Shown: piece after piece, positions 6,178-15,214 of the stretch
How the letters are laid out: the number at the start of each line of letters is the position of its first letter
Numbering within the stretch: position 1 is the first letter of the stretch
From: JBCCTX01 sp039197765
GTDB lineage: Bacteria; Bacteroidota; Bacteroidia; J057
Direction of reading: 5' to 3'
DNA: 64,000 bases
Assembly: GCA_039197765.1 (NCBI GenBank)
Contig: JBCCTX010000003.1
Location: 4,770-68,769, forward strand
The notes under the pieces: generated by a model
The model's database searches: none
The model's input: the letters and a program-made list of their open reading frames with translations, nothing else
Told to the model about the DNA's origin: nothing
Made by a program: the position numbers and the translations under genes

Positions 6178-8739
6178 TTAAAAGGGATAGGAAATTCCCA
6201 AATTAAATTGAGACCTGGATCCACCAAGGTCTTGAGGAAATTGCCTAATGACCCAACCTGCATCGGGGGCAAAGAGCTGTTGTCCTATGTCAAGTCGAAG
6301 GATCAAAAAGGAAAAGTCGAACCTAAATCCAATTCCGACATCCCATCCTAAAACCAGATTATCTCTTGAAAATACAGATTTTGGACTATCGCTTGGGCTT
6401 TCCTCGAATTCCTCTACTTCTTGGTTGAACCATACGTTGCCTAGGTCGGTGAACAGGGCTAACTCCAAATAAGAATACACGTCGAATCTATATTCTGCAT
6501 TTGCTTCAAAAATAATTTCGCCTCCAGGCGCTAACAGGCTACTGGCAGATGAACTGGTCTGCAAATTCTGGAACTCTCCTAGGCTAAGTCGTCCTGGTCC
6601 GAGGGTATTGGACCGCCAACCCCGCATAGAGTTAGCCCCCCCGCTGAAGAAGCGATTTTCATAGGGTACGTGTAGATAGATTTGTTGGGAAGAGTCTTGG
6701 TTCGTATTGTAGGCCTTTGCCGCTCCCATAAACCCTCTCAAAATGAGTTCACGTCCTGGTCCTAAGGGAATGAACCGTTTGTACTCCAAGGAGCCTTTCA
6801 GGTATTGGCCATAAAATAAGTTATTTTGAAACAGGTTATCCCCTTCTCCATTTTCCGAAAGCAGACGATCCAATAAAAAGGGTAGATTCCCCCCCATTTC
6901 CACAGTTGCTTGGATAAAGTTGGTATGCGTAACTCGGTTTCTTCCGTAAGTAGAATAGGTAAAGGAATAATTGAGTAGAGAACTGAATCGCGCCTGATAG
7001 TCCGTTCGAATGGCTTGGGGCAAGCTGTCGATCTGAGCTTGGAAATCCGCTGAATTGATTCGGATGTCAATGAAGTTTATTGCGAGTGGCGTAAGGGTAC
7101 TCACGATTAATTTCTTGGTATTAGGCCGAATGTGATGCCATCTGTAGCCCAGGTCAAAACCTGTTACCGATCGATCGAATTCCTGCCGGTTCTCCTGACT
7201 CAAGGAAAAACTAAGGGTAGTCTGAGGATGAAACCTCTCTAATTTTAGGTTATTCTGTCGACCGATAGGAAGGATAAACTGGGGAACACTTAATTTTATG
7301 TTCCCCCCTAATTCCAGGAAAATATTTTGGAAATTACTGGCATCTTCCTGGCTTCCGTACAGACCGAAATTCCCCCCTACATTTAGCTCCAGTAATTCTG
7401 ATTGGCCAAAGGTATTTTTATTACTAAGCCCCAAACTTGCACCAACCACTGGGAGGTTGGTCGAGGTTCGGAAATCAAAATCTGTAAAGGACTCAGCCCC
7501 AACTTTGAGTTGATAGATTTGAGCGGTTTGTAAATCGATGATTAGGGTTAGTCCTCCAGATTCTTGGTCTACTTCATAGTTCAAGGATGCAAGTTGGATC
7601 ATAGGAAGCTCTAGCAAGCGTTGTTGGGTCAGCCTCGCCTGAGAAAGACTGAATCGTTCCCCTTCCGCTAAGTAGATGTGTCTGGCAATGAAATTCAGGT
7701 TTACCTTTTGCAAAAGTTCAGGAGTAACTTTAAAGCTCGCTTTAACAGAGTCTGCCAAGCGTCCTCTGGATAATCTCATTTGCCTTCGCAGCGATTCTGT
7801 AAGGGTATTTCCGCGAATCGTTTGAGAGATAGATTCTAATACATCGGGTGGGTCTTTTGCCCTGCGAATGTTTATCTGAATTTCTTCGATAGTGTAAATG
7901 GGGGGAAGTTGGACCACATCTACCCAGACAGCTAGGGCCTTTGAACTGGAATCACTTACCCTGGAAGATGTATACGAGGTATCAACCACAAATTCAATAA
8001 GGCTTTGGGAAAAGGTGAAATATCCTGAATTTCTCAGTGCATTATTTGCCCGGATTCTTTCTTGCTCTAGCAACTTATGTCTGTAAATAATGGGCCCTTT
8101 CTTCAAGGAAAGTAAGGATTGGCTCGTATCGTAGGCTGCCAAAAATTGATGCCATGATTCAGGGGTAGTTTGGGCCAGGGTATCTCTCAGGCGGTAGTTA
8201 ACCTTCACGATTTTCGAAGGGGTATTTTCCTTTACTTCAAAGCTGACATTGGCCTTTTGTCGTTCCCAATAGGTCTGTATGGTGTCTATTTGGTAGCTAA
8301 TGCTGGGATTAAAATACCCATTGGCAAAGGCAACATTCCTGAGGTTGATACTATCGGTTTTAAGGGCGTCAGGGCTAATTAAAATGGGCTTTTCCCCAAT
8401 ATCCTCTACTAGCCAACGAGTTCCCTGTGTGTAGAATCTTTGTAAGGGTTTGTAGGACAGCATCCAATTTTTGAAAGAGGAAGAGTCTTTTCGTAGCAGG
8501 AGTCCAAAATTGTATAGGTGAAGGTAGCTTTTGGGTAAAAGTATTCTGCGATTGGGCTTAAGGGTAATGGATGATTGCAGAATTTCAGGCTTTAAGGAAC
8601 CCTCCGTCTTTACTTGTACAGGATACTTGAGCAAGTACTCATTGGAGCTTAGGTGTCGGGTGGAATCGCAACTTACTCCAGCACATGCCAGAAGCAATAC
8701 CCAAATTAACCCCACATATTTTCGTAACATTGTGGCCAT
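6178..8739 (-). CDS. tamL: TamL: BamA/TamA-family outer membrane lipoprotein
   Basis: The 853-residue protein begins with a lipoprotein signal ending LACAGVSC, followed by STRHLSSNEYLL. A lipid-modified Cys followed by a T-x-L/EYLL block is characteristic of Bacteroidota TamL. The N-terminal half carries POTRA-like segments; the C-terminal half (~400-853) looks like a 16-strand Omp85 barrel ending in the aromatic strand FNLGISYPF. It is expected to insert or export outer-membrane components with TamB, which is not in this window. The start codon at 8739 shares a CATG with the divergent methyltransferase ATG. An alternative ATG is at 8730. Confidence 0.87.
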   Translation of the reverse strand: MATMLRKYVGLIWVLLLACAGVSCDSTRHLSSNEYLLKYPVQVKTEGSLKPEILQSSITLKPNRRILLPKSYLHLYNFGLLLRKDSSSFKNWMLSYKPLQRFYTQGTRWLVEDIGEKPILISPDALKTDSINLRNVAFANGYFNPSISYQIDTIQTYWERQKANVSFEVKENTPSKIVKVNYRLRDTLAQTTPESWHQFLAAYDTSQSLLSLKKGPIIYRHKLLEQERIRANNALRNSGYFTFSQSLIEFVVDTSYTSSRVSDSSSKALAVWVDVVQLPPIYTIEEIQINIRRAKDPPDVLESISQTIRGNTLTESLRRQMRLSRGRLADSVKASFKVTPELLQKVNLNFIARHIYLAEGERFSLSQARLTQQRLLELPMIQLASLNYEVDQESGGLTLIIDLQTAQIYQLKVGAESFTDFDFRTSTNLPVVGASLGLSNKNTFGQSELLELNVGGNFGLYGSQEDASNFQNIFLELGGNIKLSVPQFILPIGRQNNLKLERFHPQTTLSFSLSQENRQEFDRSVTGFDLGYRWHHIRPNTKKLIVSTLTPLAINFIDIRINSADFQAQIDSLPQAIRTDYQARFSSLLNYSFTYSTYGRNRVTHTNFIQATVEMGGNLPFLLDRLLSENGEGDNLFQNNLFYGQYLKGSLEYKRFIPLGPGRELILRGFMGAAKAYNTNQDSSQQIYLHVPYENRFFSGGANSMRGWRSNTLGPGRLSLGEFQNLQTSSSASSLLAPGGEIIFEANAEYRFDVYSYLELALFTDLGNVWFNQEVEEFEESPSDSPKSVFSRDNLVLGWDVGIGFRFDFSFLILRLDIGQQLFAPDAGWVIRQFPQDLGGSRSQFNLGISYPF

Positions 8740-9517
8740 GCAAGCACTCTCTAAGGCAAAACTACGACTTTTTCGTTCTCTTCGTGGGAAAAAACAACGG
8801 CAGAAGGAGAGGCTTTTTACTGTAGAGGGAGAAAAACTGGTACAAGAGGCGCTGAATTCTCAATTTGAGGTGAAGGGAGTTGTCCTAAGAGAAGATGTAC
8901 AAGAAAGGTATTTGAAGGATCTATTGTTTCAGGAGAGTCAGATCCTAAACCTACCCTTATGGCTTACTAGTTCAAAAGACTACAGGGAAATCAGTACTTT
9001 GGAAAATTCGGAAGGAATTCTAGCGGTAATTAGGCTACCTAAAGAGGAATTGCGAGATACTCTACCAGTGGGTCCAGGCTTTATTCTAGACACTTTACAG
9101 GATCCTGGAAATGTAGGCACTATTCTCCGTATTGCCGATTGGTTTGGAATGCCCAATGTATTGTTTACCCAAGGAACGGTGGATCTTTGGAATCCCAAAA
9201 CCCTGCGGGCAAGTATGGGCGCAATTTTTCGGATTAAACCCTACAGGATCAAAAATGAGCGAGAATTCATCCTGAGATTCGCTTCTAGGATTTGGCTAGC
9301 AGATATGGAGGGTGTACCTTTACCTAAGTCCCAAATGAAGTGGGAAGATTTTATTCTGTTGGGAAATGAAGCGCAGGGACTTTCTCCCCATATGAAGGAA
9401 GACTTGGCGCATAGAAGGGTATCCATCCCTGGTTTTGGAGGGGCTGAATCCTTAAATGTTTCGGTTGCAGCCGGGATTTTAGCATATGAATTATGCAGGG
9501 ATAGAGAAAGAGAATAA
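8738..9517 (+). CDS. TrmH-family (SpoU) RNA methyltransferase
   Basis: The 259-residue enzyme is predicted to methylate a ribose 2'-OH in rRNA or tRNA using S-adenosylmethionine. An N-terminal substrate-binding domain (~1-105, with FTVEGEKLVQEAL) precedes the SPOUT knot, with motif 1 PGNVGTILRIADWFGM, motif 2 LGNEAQGLSPHM and motif 3 SLNVSVAAGILAYEL. The frame is open further upstream to 8531, but that extension lies wholly inside tamL on the other strand; the start at 8738 gives the normal family N-terminus. A TAACATTG sequence at 8725-8732 is a one-mismatch TAnnTTTG box 5 bases before the start. Confidence 0.9.
   Translation: MQALSKAKLRLFRSLRGKKQRQKERLFTVEGEKLVQEALNSQFEVKGVVLREDVQERYLKDLLFQESQILNLPLWLTSSKDYREISTLENSEGILAVIRLPKEELRDTLPVGPGFILDTLQDPGNVGTILRIADWFGMPNVLFTQGTVDLWNPKTLRASMGAIFRIKPYRIKNEREFILRFASRIWLADMEGVPLPKSQMKWEDFILLGNEAQGLSPHMKEDLAHRRVSIPGFGGAESLNVSVAAGILAYELCRDRERE
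8757..8764 (-). promoter_or_regulatory. Bacteroidota -7 promoter box for tamL, inside the divergent gene
   Basis: CAAAACTA on the plus strand reads TAGTTTTG on the minus strand, an exact TAnnTTTG match 17 bases upstream of the tamL ATG. It lies in codons 7-9 of the divergent methyltransferase gene, so the tamL promoter would be embedded in that coding sequence. Confidence 0.4.
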
Positions 9518-9552
9518 GTTGTAAAACGGATAGTTTATAGTAATTCAATCGA

Positions 9553-10383
9553 ATGGACCTCGATTCCTCATGTAAGACCTATTGTTACCTGATTGCTATA
9601 CTCATATGCTTCCAGGGATGTGCAGTAAGCAATAACCCTGAAGGAGAGCAACTCGCTGAAACGTCTATGCCCCCTACATCTGCGCTGTCTGTGGAAAAAG
9701 AACCTGAAGATACGGTCTCCCTTGCCTATTTGTTGGGAAAGTTCGACCCTTCCCAGCGCCCTGAGTTTGTTAAGCTTCAATCCCCTATCGCTGGGGGAAA
9801 TGCAGTCGGCAGGTATATGCATGAAGAGGCCTTTGAGGCCTACCTGAAAATGTATGCTGCGGCTGCAGAAGAGGGAATCTCTCTCGTAATCCTATCAGCA
9901 ACCCGGAATTTCGATGCACAAAAATCCATCTGGGAATCGAAATGGACGGGAAAACGCTTAGTTGGGGGAGTAAATCTTCAACAGACCCTCCCCAATCCTA
10001 CCGATCGAGCCAAAGAAATCCTACTTTACAGTTCCATGCCCGGTACTTCTCGCCATCATTGGGGAACAGACATAGATCTCAATTCATTTAATAATGCTTA
10101 TTTCAAATCAGGTGATGGAAAAAAAGTTTATGATTGGCTGACAAAGCATGCCCAGGAATTTGGATTTTGTCAACCCTACACCGATAAATCCCTTAACGGT
10201 AGGTCAGGATATGAAGAAGAACGCTGGCATTGGTCTTATATGCCCTTATCCAAAGGGTTGCTGCGTGCATATCGCGCAAAAGTATCCTACGAGCATATCG
10301 GGGGCTTTTTGGGGGCTGAAGCTGCGCAACCCTTAAGTGTCATTCAGCAATACGTAGAAGGAGTGAACGCCGAATGCAAATAA
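9553..10383 (+). CDS. M15-family D-alanyl-D-alanine carboxypeptidase-like lipoprotein (VanY type)
   Basis: The 276-residue product has a hydrophobic leader ending CFQGC, so Cys23 is probably lipidated. The M15B zinc motif SxHxxGxAxD appears as SRHHWGTDID at 166-175 (His168, Asp175), and the second zinc region as EERWHW at 222-227 (Glu and His226). RNFDAQKSIWESKW also matches the family. It should cleave terminal D-Ala residues of peptidoglycan stem peptides in the periplasm. A 35-base gap separates it from the methyltransferase gene. Confidence 0.85.
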   Translation: MDLDSSCKTYCYLIAILICFQGCAVSNNPEGEQLAETSMPPTSALSVEKEPEDTVSLAYLLGKFDPSQRPEFVKLQSPIAGGNAVGRYMHEEAFEAYLKMYAAAAEEGISLVILSATRNFDAQKSIWESKWTGKRLVGGVNLQQTLPNPTDRAKEILLYSSMPGTSRHHWGTDIDLNSFNNAYFKSGDGKKVYDWLTKHAQEFGFCQPYTDKSLNGRSGYEEERWHWSYMPLSKGLLRAYRAKVSYEHIGGFLGAEAAQPLSVIQQYVEGVNAECK

Positions 10384-10516
10384 AAGCTTTTTCTCCTGTG
10401 TATGAACTCAACAAAAATTAGACAAATCCCTTCATGGGCTTTGTTGCGAATATTTTCTTAGTAATTTATTCTAAACGACTTCTACTTATTGCAGTTGGGC
10501 CAAAGATTTACCTAGT

Positions 10517-11494
10517 ATGGTTAACACTCTGTATCGCGTACTCCTTTTATCCTTATTGGTCGTCCAGTGCAAATCTCATAACAAGGCTGAATTCCTGTTT
10601 CGGACAGGGCTTCTGGTCAACGAAGACCATACTTGGTACAAGGCTTTTGTATACTTTGGAGAAATCCTCGAAGAGCGCTCCCAGGGGCGGATCAAAGTAG
10701 AGGTATACCCCTCTGAGCAATTGGCGAAAGAGTTGGAGGCTATCCGACTGATTCAAGCAGGCGTAATCGAAATGACTACGACGGGTTCTACCTTGAACAA
10801 TTGGATGGAGATAGCTGCCTTTTGTGAGATGCCGTATTTGCTGAAAGACTCTATCGAGATGAAAGCCCTAATTGAAGGTCCACTAGGACAAAAAATTGAG
10901 GACAATATGTTGCAACTCACCGGACTCAGACCACTTGGGTATTTCCAACGCGGCCCCAGGCATTTGACGACCAACCGCCCAATTCGACATCCCGATGACT
11001 TGAACGGCCTCATACTTCGCGTACCTAGTGTGCCTTCCTTTGTAACGGCTTGGAATGCTATGGGGGCCAAACCTACCCCGATGGCTTTTTCAGAAGTTTT
11101 CACCTCCCTTCAACAGGGCACAATCGAAGCTCAGGAGAATCCCTTCGCCTTAATACGAAGTGCTGGCTTTGCAGAAGTCCAAAAATATGTCAACCTGACT
11201 GGGCACGTTGTGAGCTGGATTTATCCCGTAGTAGGCGAAAAGCAATTTCAGCGACTTCCTCCCGATCTACAGGCGATCTTTCTAGAGGCTGCAAAAGATA
11301 TGGTTCGTTATGAGCATTCGCTGTTTATTGCGAGTGAAAAAGCGGTTCAGCAAGACCTTGCGGGCAAAGGAATGGAGTTCATAGCGGTGGACAAAGAAGC
11401 CTTTGCTTTAAAGTGCAGGGCAGCCATTTACGAGAGTCTATCTTTGGAGATGCAAGCAGTATACGATGAATTTTTAAACAGTTTGAATAGATGA
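10517..11494 (+). CDS. TRAP transporter substrate-binding protein (DctP family)
   Basis: The 325-residue protein is the extracytoplasmic receptor of a TRAP secondary transporter. The leader ends LLVVQC, so it may be a lipoprotein with an atypical lipobox. Family signatures include LAKELEAIRLIQAGVIEMT, the LGYFQRGPRHLTTNRPI region and LRVPSVPSFVTAWNAMGAKPTPM, where the Arg forms the salt bridge to substrate carboxylates in DctP proteins. FSEVFTSLQQGTIEAQENP is the conserved hinge segment. The substrate is probably a sugar acid or other organic acid. It overlaps dctQ by 4 bases (ATGA). Confidence 0.92.
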   Translation: MVNTLYRVLLLSLLVVQCKSHNKAEFLFRTGLLVNEDHTWYKAFVYFGEILEERSQGRIKVEVYPSEQLAKELEAIRLIQAGVIEMTTTGSTLNNWMEIAAFCEMPYLLKDSIEMKALIEGPLGQKIEDNMLQLTGLRPLGYFQRGPRHLTTNRPIRHPDDLNGLILRVPSVPSFVTAWNAMGAKPTPMAFSEVFTSLQQGTIEAQENPFALIRSAGFAEVQKYVNLTGHVVSWIYPVVGEKQFQRLPPDLQAIFLEAAKDMVRYEHSLFIASEKAVQQDLAGKGMEFIAVDKEAFALKCRAAIYESLSLEMQAVYDEFLNSLNR

Positions 11495-11961
11495 AAGGAA
11501 TTGAAAAGGTATTGGTATATGTGCTTAGGCTGGGAACACTCGTAAGTACCTGTGCCTTAATTGCATCTGTTTTGCTACAAATCTTTTCGCGCTTCTTCTT
11601 AGCACAAGCGCCTGCCTGGACGGAAGAAGCTTCACGGCTTTTCTTTGTCTATGCCACTGCATTCGCTGCGGGGCTCGCCTATAAAGACGGTGATTTTATT
11701 GCATTTGAAGGGGTATATACAAGGCTATCTCAACGTACCCAACGCTTTTTTGATAGCTTCATTCCCGTGTTGGTGAGCGTGCTTTTTGGCCTGTTCACCT
11801 ATTTTTCATTTCCCTTTATTATCCAAGGCTATGGAGAGACCTCTCCCAGTATAGGGATGAGAATGTCCGTAGCCTTTTTCTCCATGGTTATACTTGCTAT
11901 TGGGATCTGTTTTTTTGCCCTGCTTCCTTTAATCCACAACCTCTACGCTTCAAAATCATGA
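11491..11961 (+). CDS. TRAP transporter small permease (DctQ family)
   Basis: The 156-residue protein has four hydrophobic segments, as expected for DctQ. The family motif W-T-E-E-x-x-R is present as WTEEASRLFFVYATAF. It bridges the binding protein and the large permease in the inner membrane. Overlaps of 4 bases at both ends with dctP and dctM indicate translational coupling in one operon. Confidence 0.92.
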   Translation: MKGIEKVLVYVLRLGTLVSTCALIASVLLQIFSRFFLAQAPAWTEEASRLFFVYATAFAAGLAYKDGDFIAFEGVYTRLSQRTQRFFDSFIPVLVSVLFGLFTYFSFPFIIQGYGETSPSIGMRMSVAFFSMVILAIGICFFALLPLIHNLYASKS

Positions 11962-13235
11962 TAGGCGTTCTTTTGGGAGTTTTTCTCCTCTGCTTGTTGT
12001 TTCGGGTTCCGATTGCCTTTGCTCTCGGGGTTGCCTGTTTGACCTATTTGGTTTTTGCAGATATTTCTCTGGTCGTTTTGCCCATGAAGATGTATTCGGG
12101 TATAGATGTATTTGTATTGTTGAGCATACCTGGATTTATTTTAGCAGGAAATTTAATGAACCATGGAGGCTTGACAGAGAAGATCATTTCCTTTTGTAAT
12201 CATCTGCTGGGACATATACGAGGAGGTCTTTCGCTCGCCAATATTGGTGCATCCATGCTATTTGCTGGGATTTCTGGTACGGCTGTATCTGATACCGCCA
12301 GCATAGGAGCTGTCATGATCCCTGCCATGAAGAAAGAAGGGTACGGGTTAGGGTTTTCTGCTGCTATTACGGCTGTATCTTCAACGGTTGGTCCTATTAT
12401 TCCTCCTAGCGTACCTATGATCATTGCAGCTACTCTCAGTGGACTTTCCGTTGGAAAACTATTCTTGGCAGGAGCTATTCCAGGTCTCCTTTTGGGCTTA
12501 GGGCTAATGGGGATGGCTATATATTTGTCCTACAGGAGAGACTATCCCAAATTGCCTAGGAGTAGCATTCGTCAGATAGGGAAGGGCTTCCTGGATACCT
12601 TTTGGGCTTTGCTGATGACTTTTATTATTCTATTTGGAATTATTGGTGGGATATTTACACCAACGGAAGCATCTGTAATAGCTGTTTTGTATGCTTTGAT
12701 CATTGGAAGCTTAGTCTATAAAAAGTTGACCTTTCGAAACCTGGGTGAAATCATTCTTCAGTCGATGAAGACTTCGGCCTCATTGATGATCCTAGTGGGA
12801 TTTGCCAATTTATTTGGATGGATATTGATCACTGAGCGCTTACCACAGTGGCTGTCTGGGGAAATCCTTTCTTTTAGCCAGAATAAGTATGTGGTACTCC
12901 TGCTGATAAATCTCCTGCTGTTATTCTTTGGAACCTTCATGGAAACGGTTGCAGCCCTGCTCATATTATTCCCCATCCTACTAAAGGTTGCCATGAGCGT
13001 AGGCGTAGATCCCATTCATTTTGCTGTAATAGCTGTTTTGAACCTCGTAATTGGTTTGACTACCCCGCCGGTGGGGGTGTGCTTATTTGTGGCTTCTAGT
13101 ATTGGGAAAATTTCTATTGGAGAAATCTCTAAGGCAAGTCTGCCCTTTCTGCTGATCAGCTTTGTGGTATTAGCACTGGTAACCCTCATCCCAGAATTAT
13201 CTTTGTTTCTTCCAAGCCTCTTTTTAGATAAATAG
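11958..13235 (+). CDS. TRAP transporter large permease (DctM family)
   Basis: The 425-residue polytopic membrane protein (about 12 segments) carries DctM signatures: GIDVFVLLSIPGFILAGNLM, the FAGISGTAVSDTASIGAVMIPAM block, STVGPIIPPSVPMII, and the C-terminal VIGLTTPPVGVCLFVASSI. It is the sodium-driven channel subunit of the TRAP system and the last gene of the transporter operon. The regulator gene with its palindromic operator starts 87 bases downstream. Confidence 0.94.
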   Translation: MIGVLLGVFLLCLLFRVPIAFALGVACLTYLVFADISLVVLPMKMYSGIDVFVLLSIPGFILAGNLMNHGGLTEKIISFCNHLLGHIRGGLSLANIGASMLFAGISGTAVSDTASIGAVMIPAMKKEGYGLGFSAAITAVSSTVGPIIPPSVPMIIAATLSGLSVGKLFLAGAIPGLLLGLGLMGMAIYLSYRRDYPKLPRSSIRQIGKGFLDTFWALLMTFIILFGIIGGIFTPTEASVIAVLYALIIGSLVYKKLTFRNLGEIILQSMKTSASLMILVGFANLFGWILITERLPQWLSGEILSFSQNKYVVLLLINLLLLFFGTFMETVAALLILFPILLKVAMSVGVDPIHFAVIAVLNLVIGLTTPPVGVCLFVASSIGKISIGEISKASLPFLLISFVVLALVTLIPELSLFLPSLFLDK

Positions 13236-13284
13236 TCAATCTGCTGCCACTCTCATTGATAGAAGAAGAGGATTGCTATAAAAT

Positions 13285-13307
13285 TTTTTGTATACCGTAT
13301 ACAAAAA
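13285..13307. promoter_or_regulatory. Perfect 23-bp palindrome, probable GntR/FCD operator
   Basis: TTTTTGTATAC at 13285-13295 and GTATACAAAAA at 13297-13307 are exact reverse complements around one central C. The core TGTATAC/GTATACA resembles operators bound by FCD-type GntR regulators. It lies between dctM and the gntR-family gene, ending 15 bases before the regulator's ATG at 13323, so autoregulation is likely. Confidence 0.75.
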
Positions 13308-13322
13308 TGTATCTTGATTTTT

Positions 13323-13955
13323 ATGAAACTTTTCAACGAAGACTTAGGAAACCAAGCGTATAAGGTTCTCAGAGAAATCATTCTATCGGGTCAACTAACT
13401 CCTGGGGAAAAGATCGTGCAGGATAAGCTGGCAAAAGAGCTAGGTATTAGCCGGACCCCCTTGCGGACTGCTCTGAATCGCTTAGAATCGGAATCCCTTA
13501 TCGAGTCTATTCCGAGAAGAGGAGTCGTTGTTAAGAAGTTCAGCCCTGAAGAAATTATCCATATTTATGATTGCCGAATTGCGATTGAGGTAATGGCCAT
13601 TGAGTTATTTACCAGGAAAGCTAGTGGAGAAAAGTTGCGCAAGTTAGACCAATTTTTTCTGTCTTTTACCCCTGGTGAAATATCTCATGAGAAATATCGC
13701 GAAGTAGACCAAGATTTCCACAGCTACATTTTAGCAAATTGTGGAAATAACTATTTACAGAAGATGTTTTACCAAAGTAGCATGATGGGAAGTATCCAAA
13801 TGATTGGTTTGGTTCGACCCCCAGATGAAACGCTAGGAGAGCATTATGCGCTGATAGAGGCAGTAAAAAACCGAGACATATACCTGTCCAGGAGTCTTAT
13901 GCATTCTCATTTAGCCCTTTCAAAGGACCTGGTTCAAAGTAAGCTGAATGAATAG
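13323..13955 (+). CDS. GntR-family transcriptional regulator (FCD subfamily)
   Basis: The 210-residue protein has an N-terminal winged helix-turn-helix (~8-70: AYKVLREIILSGQLTPGEKI, LAKELGISRTPLRTALNRLE, RRGVVVKKFSPEE) and an all-helical FCD effector domain (~80-205) with DCRIAIEVMAIELF, DQDFHSYI and HYALIEAVKNRD. The Asp and His residues fit the metal/carboxylate pocket of FCD proteins, which usually sense sugar acids or organic acids. An in-frame TTG at 13314 is less likely than the ATG at 13323. It sits between two transporters and probably controls both. Confidence 0.9.
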   Translation: MKLFNEDLGNQAYKVLREIILSGQLTPGEKIVQDKLAKELGISRTPLRTALNRLESESLIESIPRRGVVVKKFSPEEIIHIYDCRIAIEVMAIELFTRKASGEKLRKLDQFFLSFTPGEISHEKYREVDQDFHSYILANCGNNYLQKMFYQSSMMGSIQMIGLVRPPDETLGEHYALIEAVKNRDIYLSRSLMHSHLALSKDLVQSKLNE

Positions 13956-15210
13956 CAGTTCTCAATATATTCCTGTCCGCTATAAAATGGTATTTGGGAC
14001 CTTCTTACTGGCAATGATTGTTTTATTCGATCGTATTTTATTGTCTGTTGCTAAGGATCCTGTTGCAGAGTCTCTTGCCTTAAATGATACCCAAATGGGT
14101 TGGGCCATGTCCGTGTTTGCACTTGGCTATGCACTCTTTCAAGCACCAGCTGGTCTGCTTGCAGATACCTATGGAGCAAGAAAGGTATTGACCATTGTCG
14201 TGAGTCTATGGTCCGTCTTTACTGCGTTAACTGGGGCAGTTTGGAACCTACTCTCCTTGTTGTTGATTCGCTTTGTTTTTGGCATAGGGGAGGCTGGGGC
14301 ATTTCCTGGAATGGCTCGGGCGATTTACAATTGGATTCCTATCCAAGAAAGAGGGATTGTCAATGGGATTAATTTCTCGGGTGGACGTTTGGGGGCAGCT
14401 ATAGCCTTGCCCATAGTAGCATGGCTCATTGAGCTTACGGACTGGCGAACAACTTTTGTCATTTTGGGAGGGGTAGGCCTCCTTTGGGGAGTGGGATGGT
14501 ATCTCTGGTTTAGGGACGAGCCCAAAGACCATCCAGGGGTACATGCAGATGAATTGGCCTTTATCCAAGAACATACTGCCACTGTAGTTAAGAGAGATGC
14601 TATACGCTTTTCAAGCCTATTCCAATCTCGGAATATGTGGCTGCTCATGGGGCAGTATTTTTCCAGCAACTTTACGTTCTTTTTTTGTCTTACCTGGCTA
14701 TTCCCCCATTTAAAGACTAAGTATGATTTAGATAGTATTGCTGCTGGGTTTTATGCCTCTGCTCCTCTGATTTTTGGGGCTATTGGAAACTGGGTTTCTG
14801 GCTTAATGGTAGATACCATCTTCAAAAAGGGTAACTGGGCTCTTTCCCGTAGAATTCCTGCTATATTGGGGTTTTCCCTTGCTGGAGTGGGAATTATTTC
14901 TAGCGCCTATATGGCAGAAGCATTTCCGGCTGTTGTATGTATTTCCTTGGCAATTTTCGGGGCAGATATGACCCTTAGCCCTTCCTGGTCAGCTTGTGTG
15001 GATATTGGTAAGCAACATTCAGGGCTGGTAAGTGGTACGATGAATATGGCAGGTAATCTAGGCTCCTTTGTGACAGCTCTTGCCTTTCCTTACCTATTAG
15101 AAATGACGGGTTCGGAGCTTCCTTTTTTCTTCATAGCAGCAATTCTAAACTTGCTTGCCATCTTCTTCTGGATGATGATAAGCCCACATAAACCTTTACT
15201 TATAGACTAA
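13948..15210 (+). CDS. MFS transporter, anion:cation symporter (hexuronate/sugar-acid) type
   Basis: The 420-residue protein has about 12 membrane segments. The loop 2-3 motif is GLLADTYGARKVL, and GIGEAGAFPGMARAIYNWIP with FSGGRLGAAIALP match the ACS family that imports hexuronates, galactarate or glucarate. The C-terminal half has GADMTLSPSWSACVDIG and GTMNMAGNLGSF, also typical. It overlaps the GntR gene by 8 bases (ATGAATAG), so both are on one transcript. Together with the TRAP system it gives this locus two independent importers. Confidence 0.88.
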   Translation: MNSSSQYIPVRYKMVFGTFLLAMIVLFDRILLSVAKDPVAESLALNDTQMGWAMSVFALGYALFQAPAGLLADTYGARKVLTIVVSLWSVFTALTGAVWNLLSLLLIRFVFGIGEAGAFPGMARAIYNWIPIQERGIVNGINFSGGRLGAAIALPIVAWLIELTDWRTTFVILGGVGLLWGVGWYLWFRDEPKDHPGVHADELAFIQEHTATVVKRDAIRFSSLFQSRNMWLLMGQYFSSNFTFFFCLTWLFPHLKTKYDLDSIAAGFYASAPLIFGAIGNWVSGLMVDTIFKKGNWALSRRIPAILGFSLAGVGIISSAYMAEAFPAVVCISLAIFGADMTLSPSWSACVDIGKQHSGLVSGTMNMAGNLGSFVTALAFPYLLEMTGSELPFFFIAAILNLLAIFFWMMISPHKPLLID

Positions 15211-15214
15211 CTCC

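Noticed and set aside
8531..8737. N-terminal extension of the methyltransferase frame into tamL
   Set aside because: The extension is antisense to the tamL coding region and lacks family similarity; the ATG at 8738 gives a standard SpoU N-terminus.
10645..10658. TTTTGTATACT half-operator inside dctP
   Set aside because: Only one arm of the GntR palindrome is present, within coding sequence; similar GTATAC hexamers occur elsewhere by chance.
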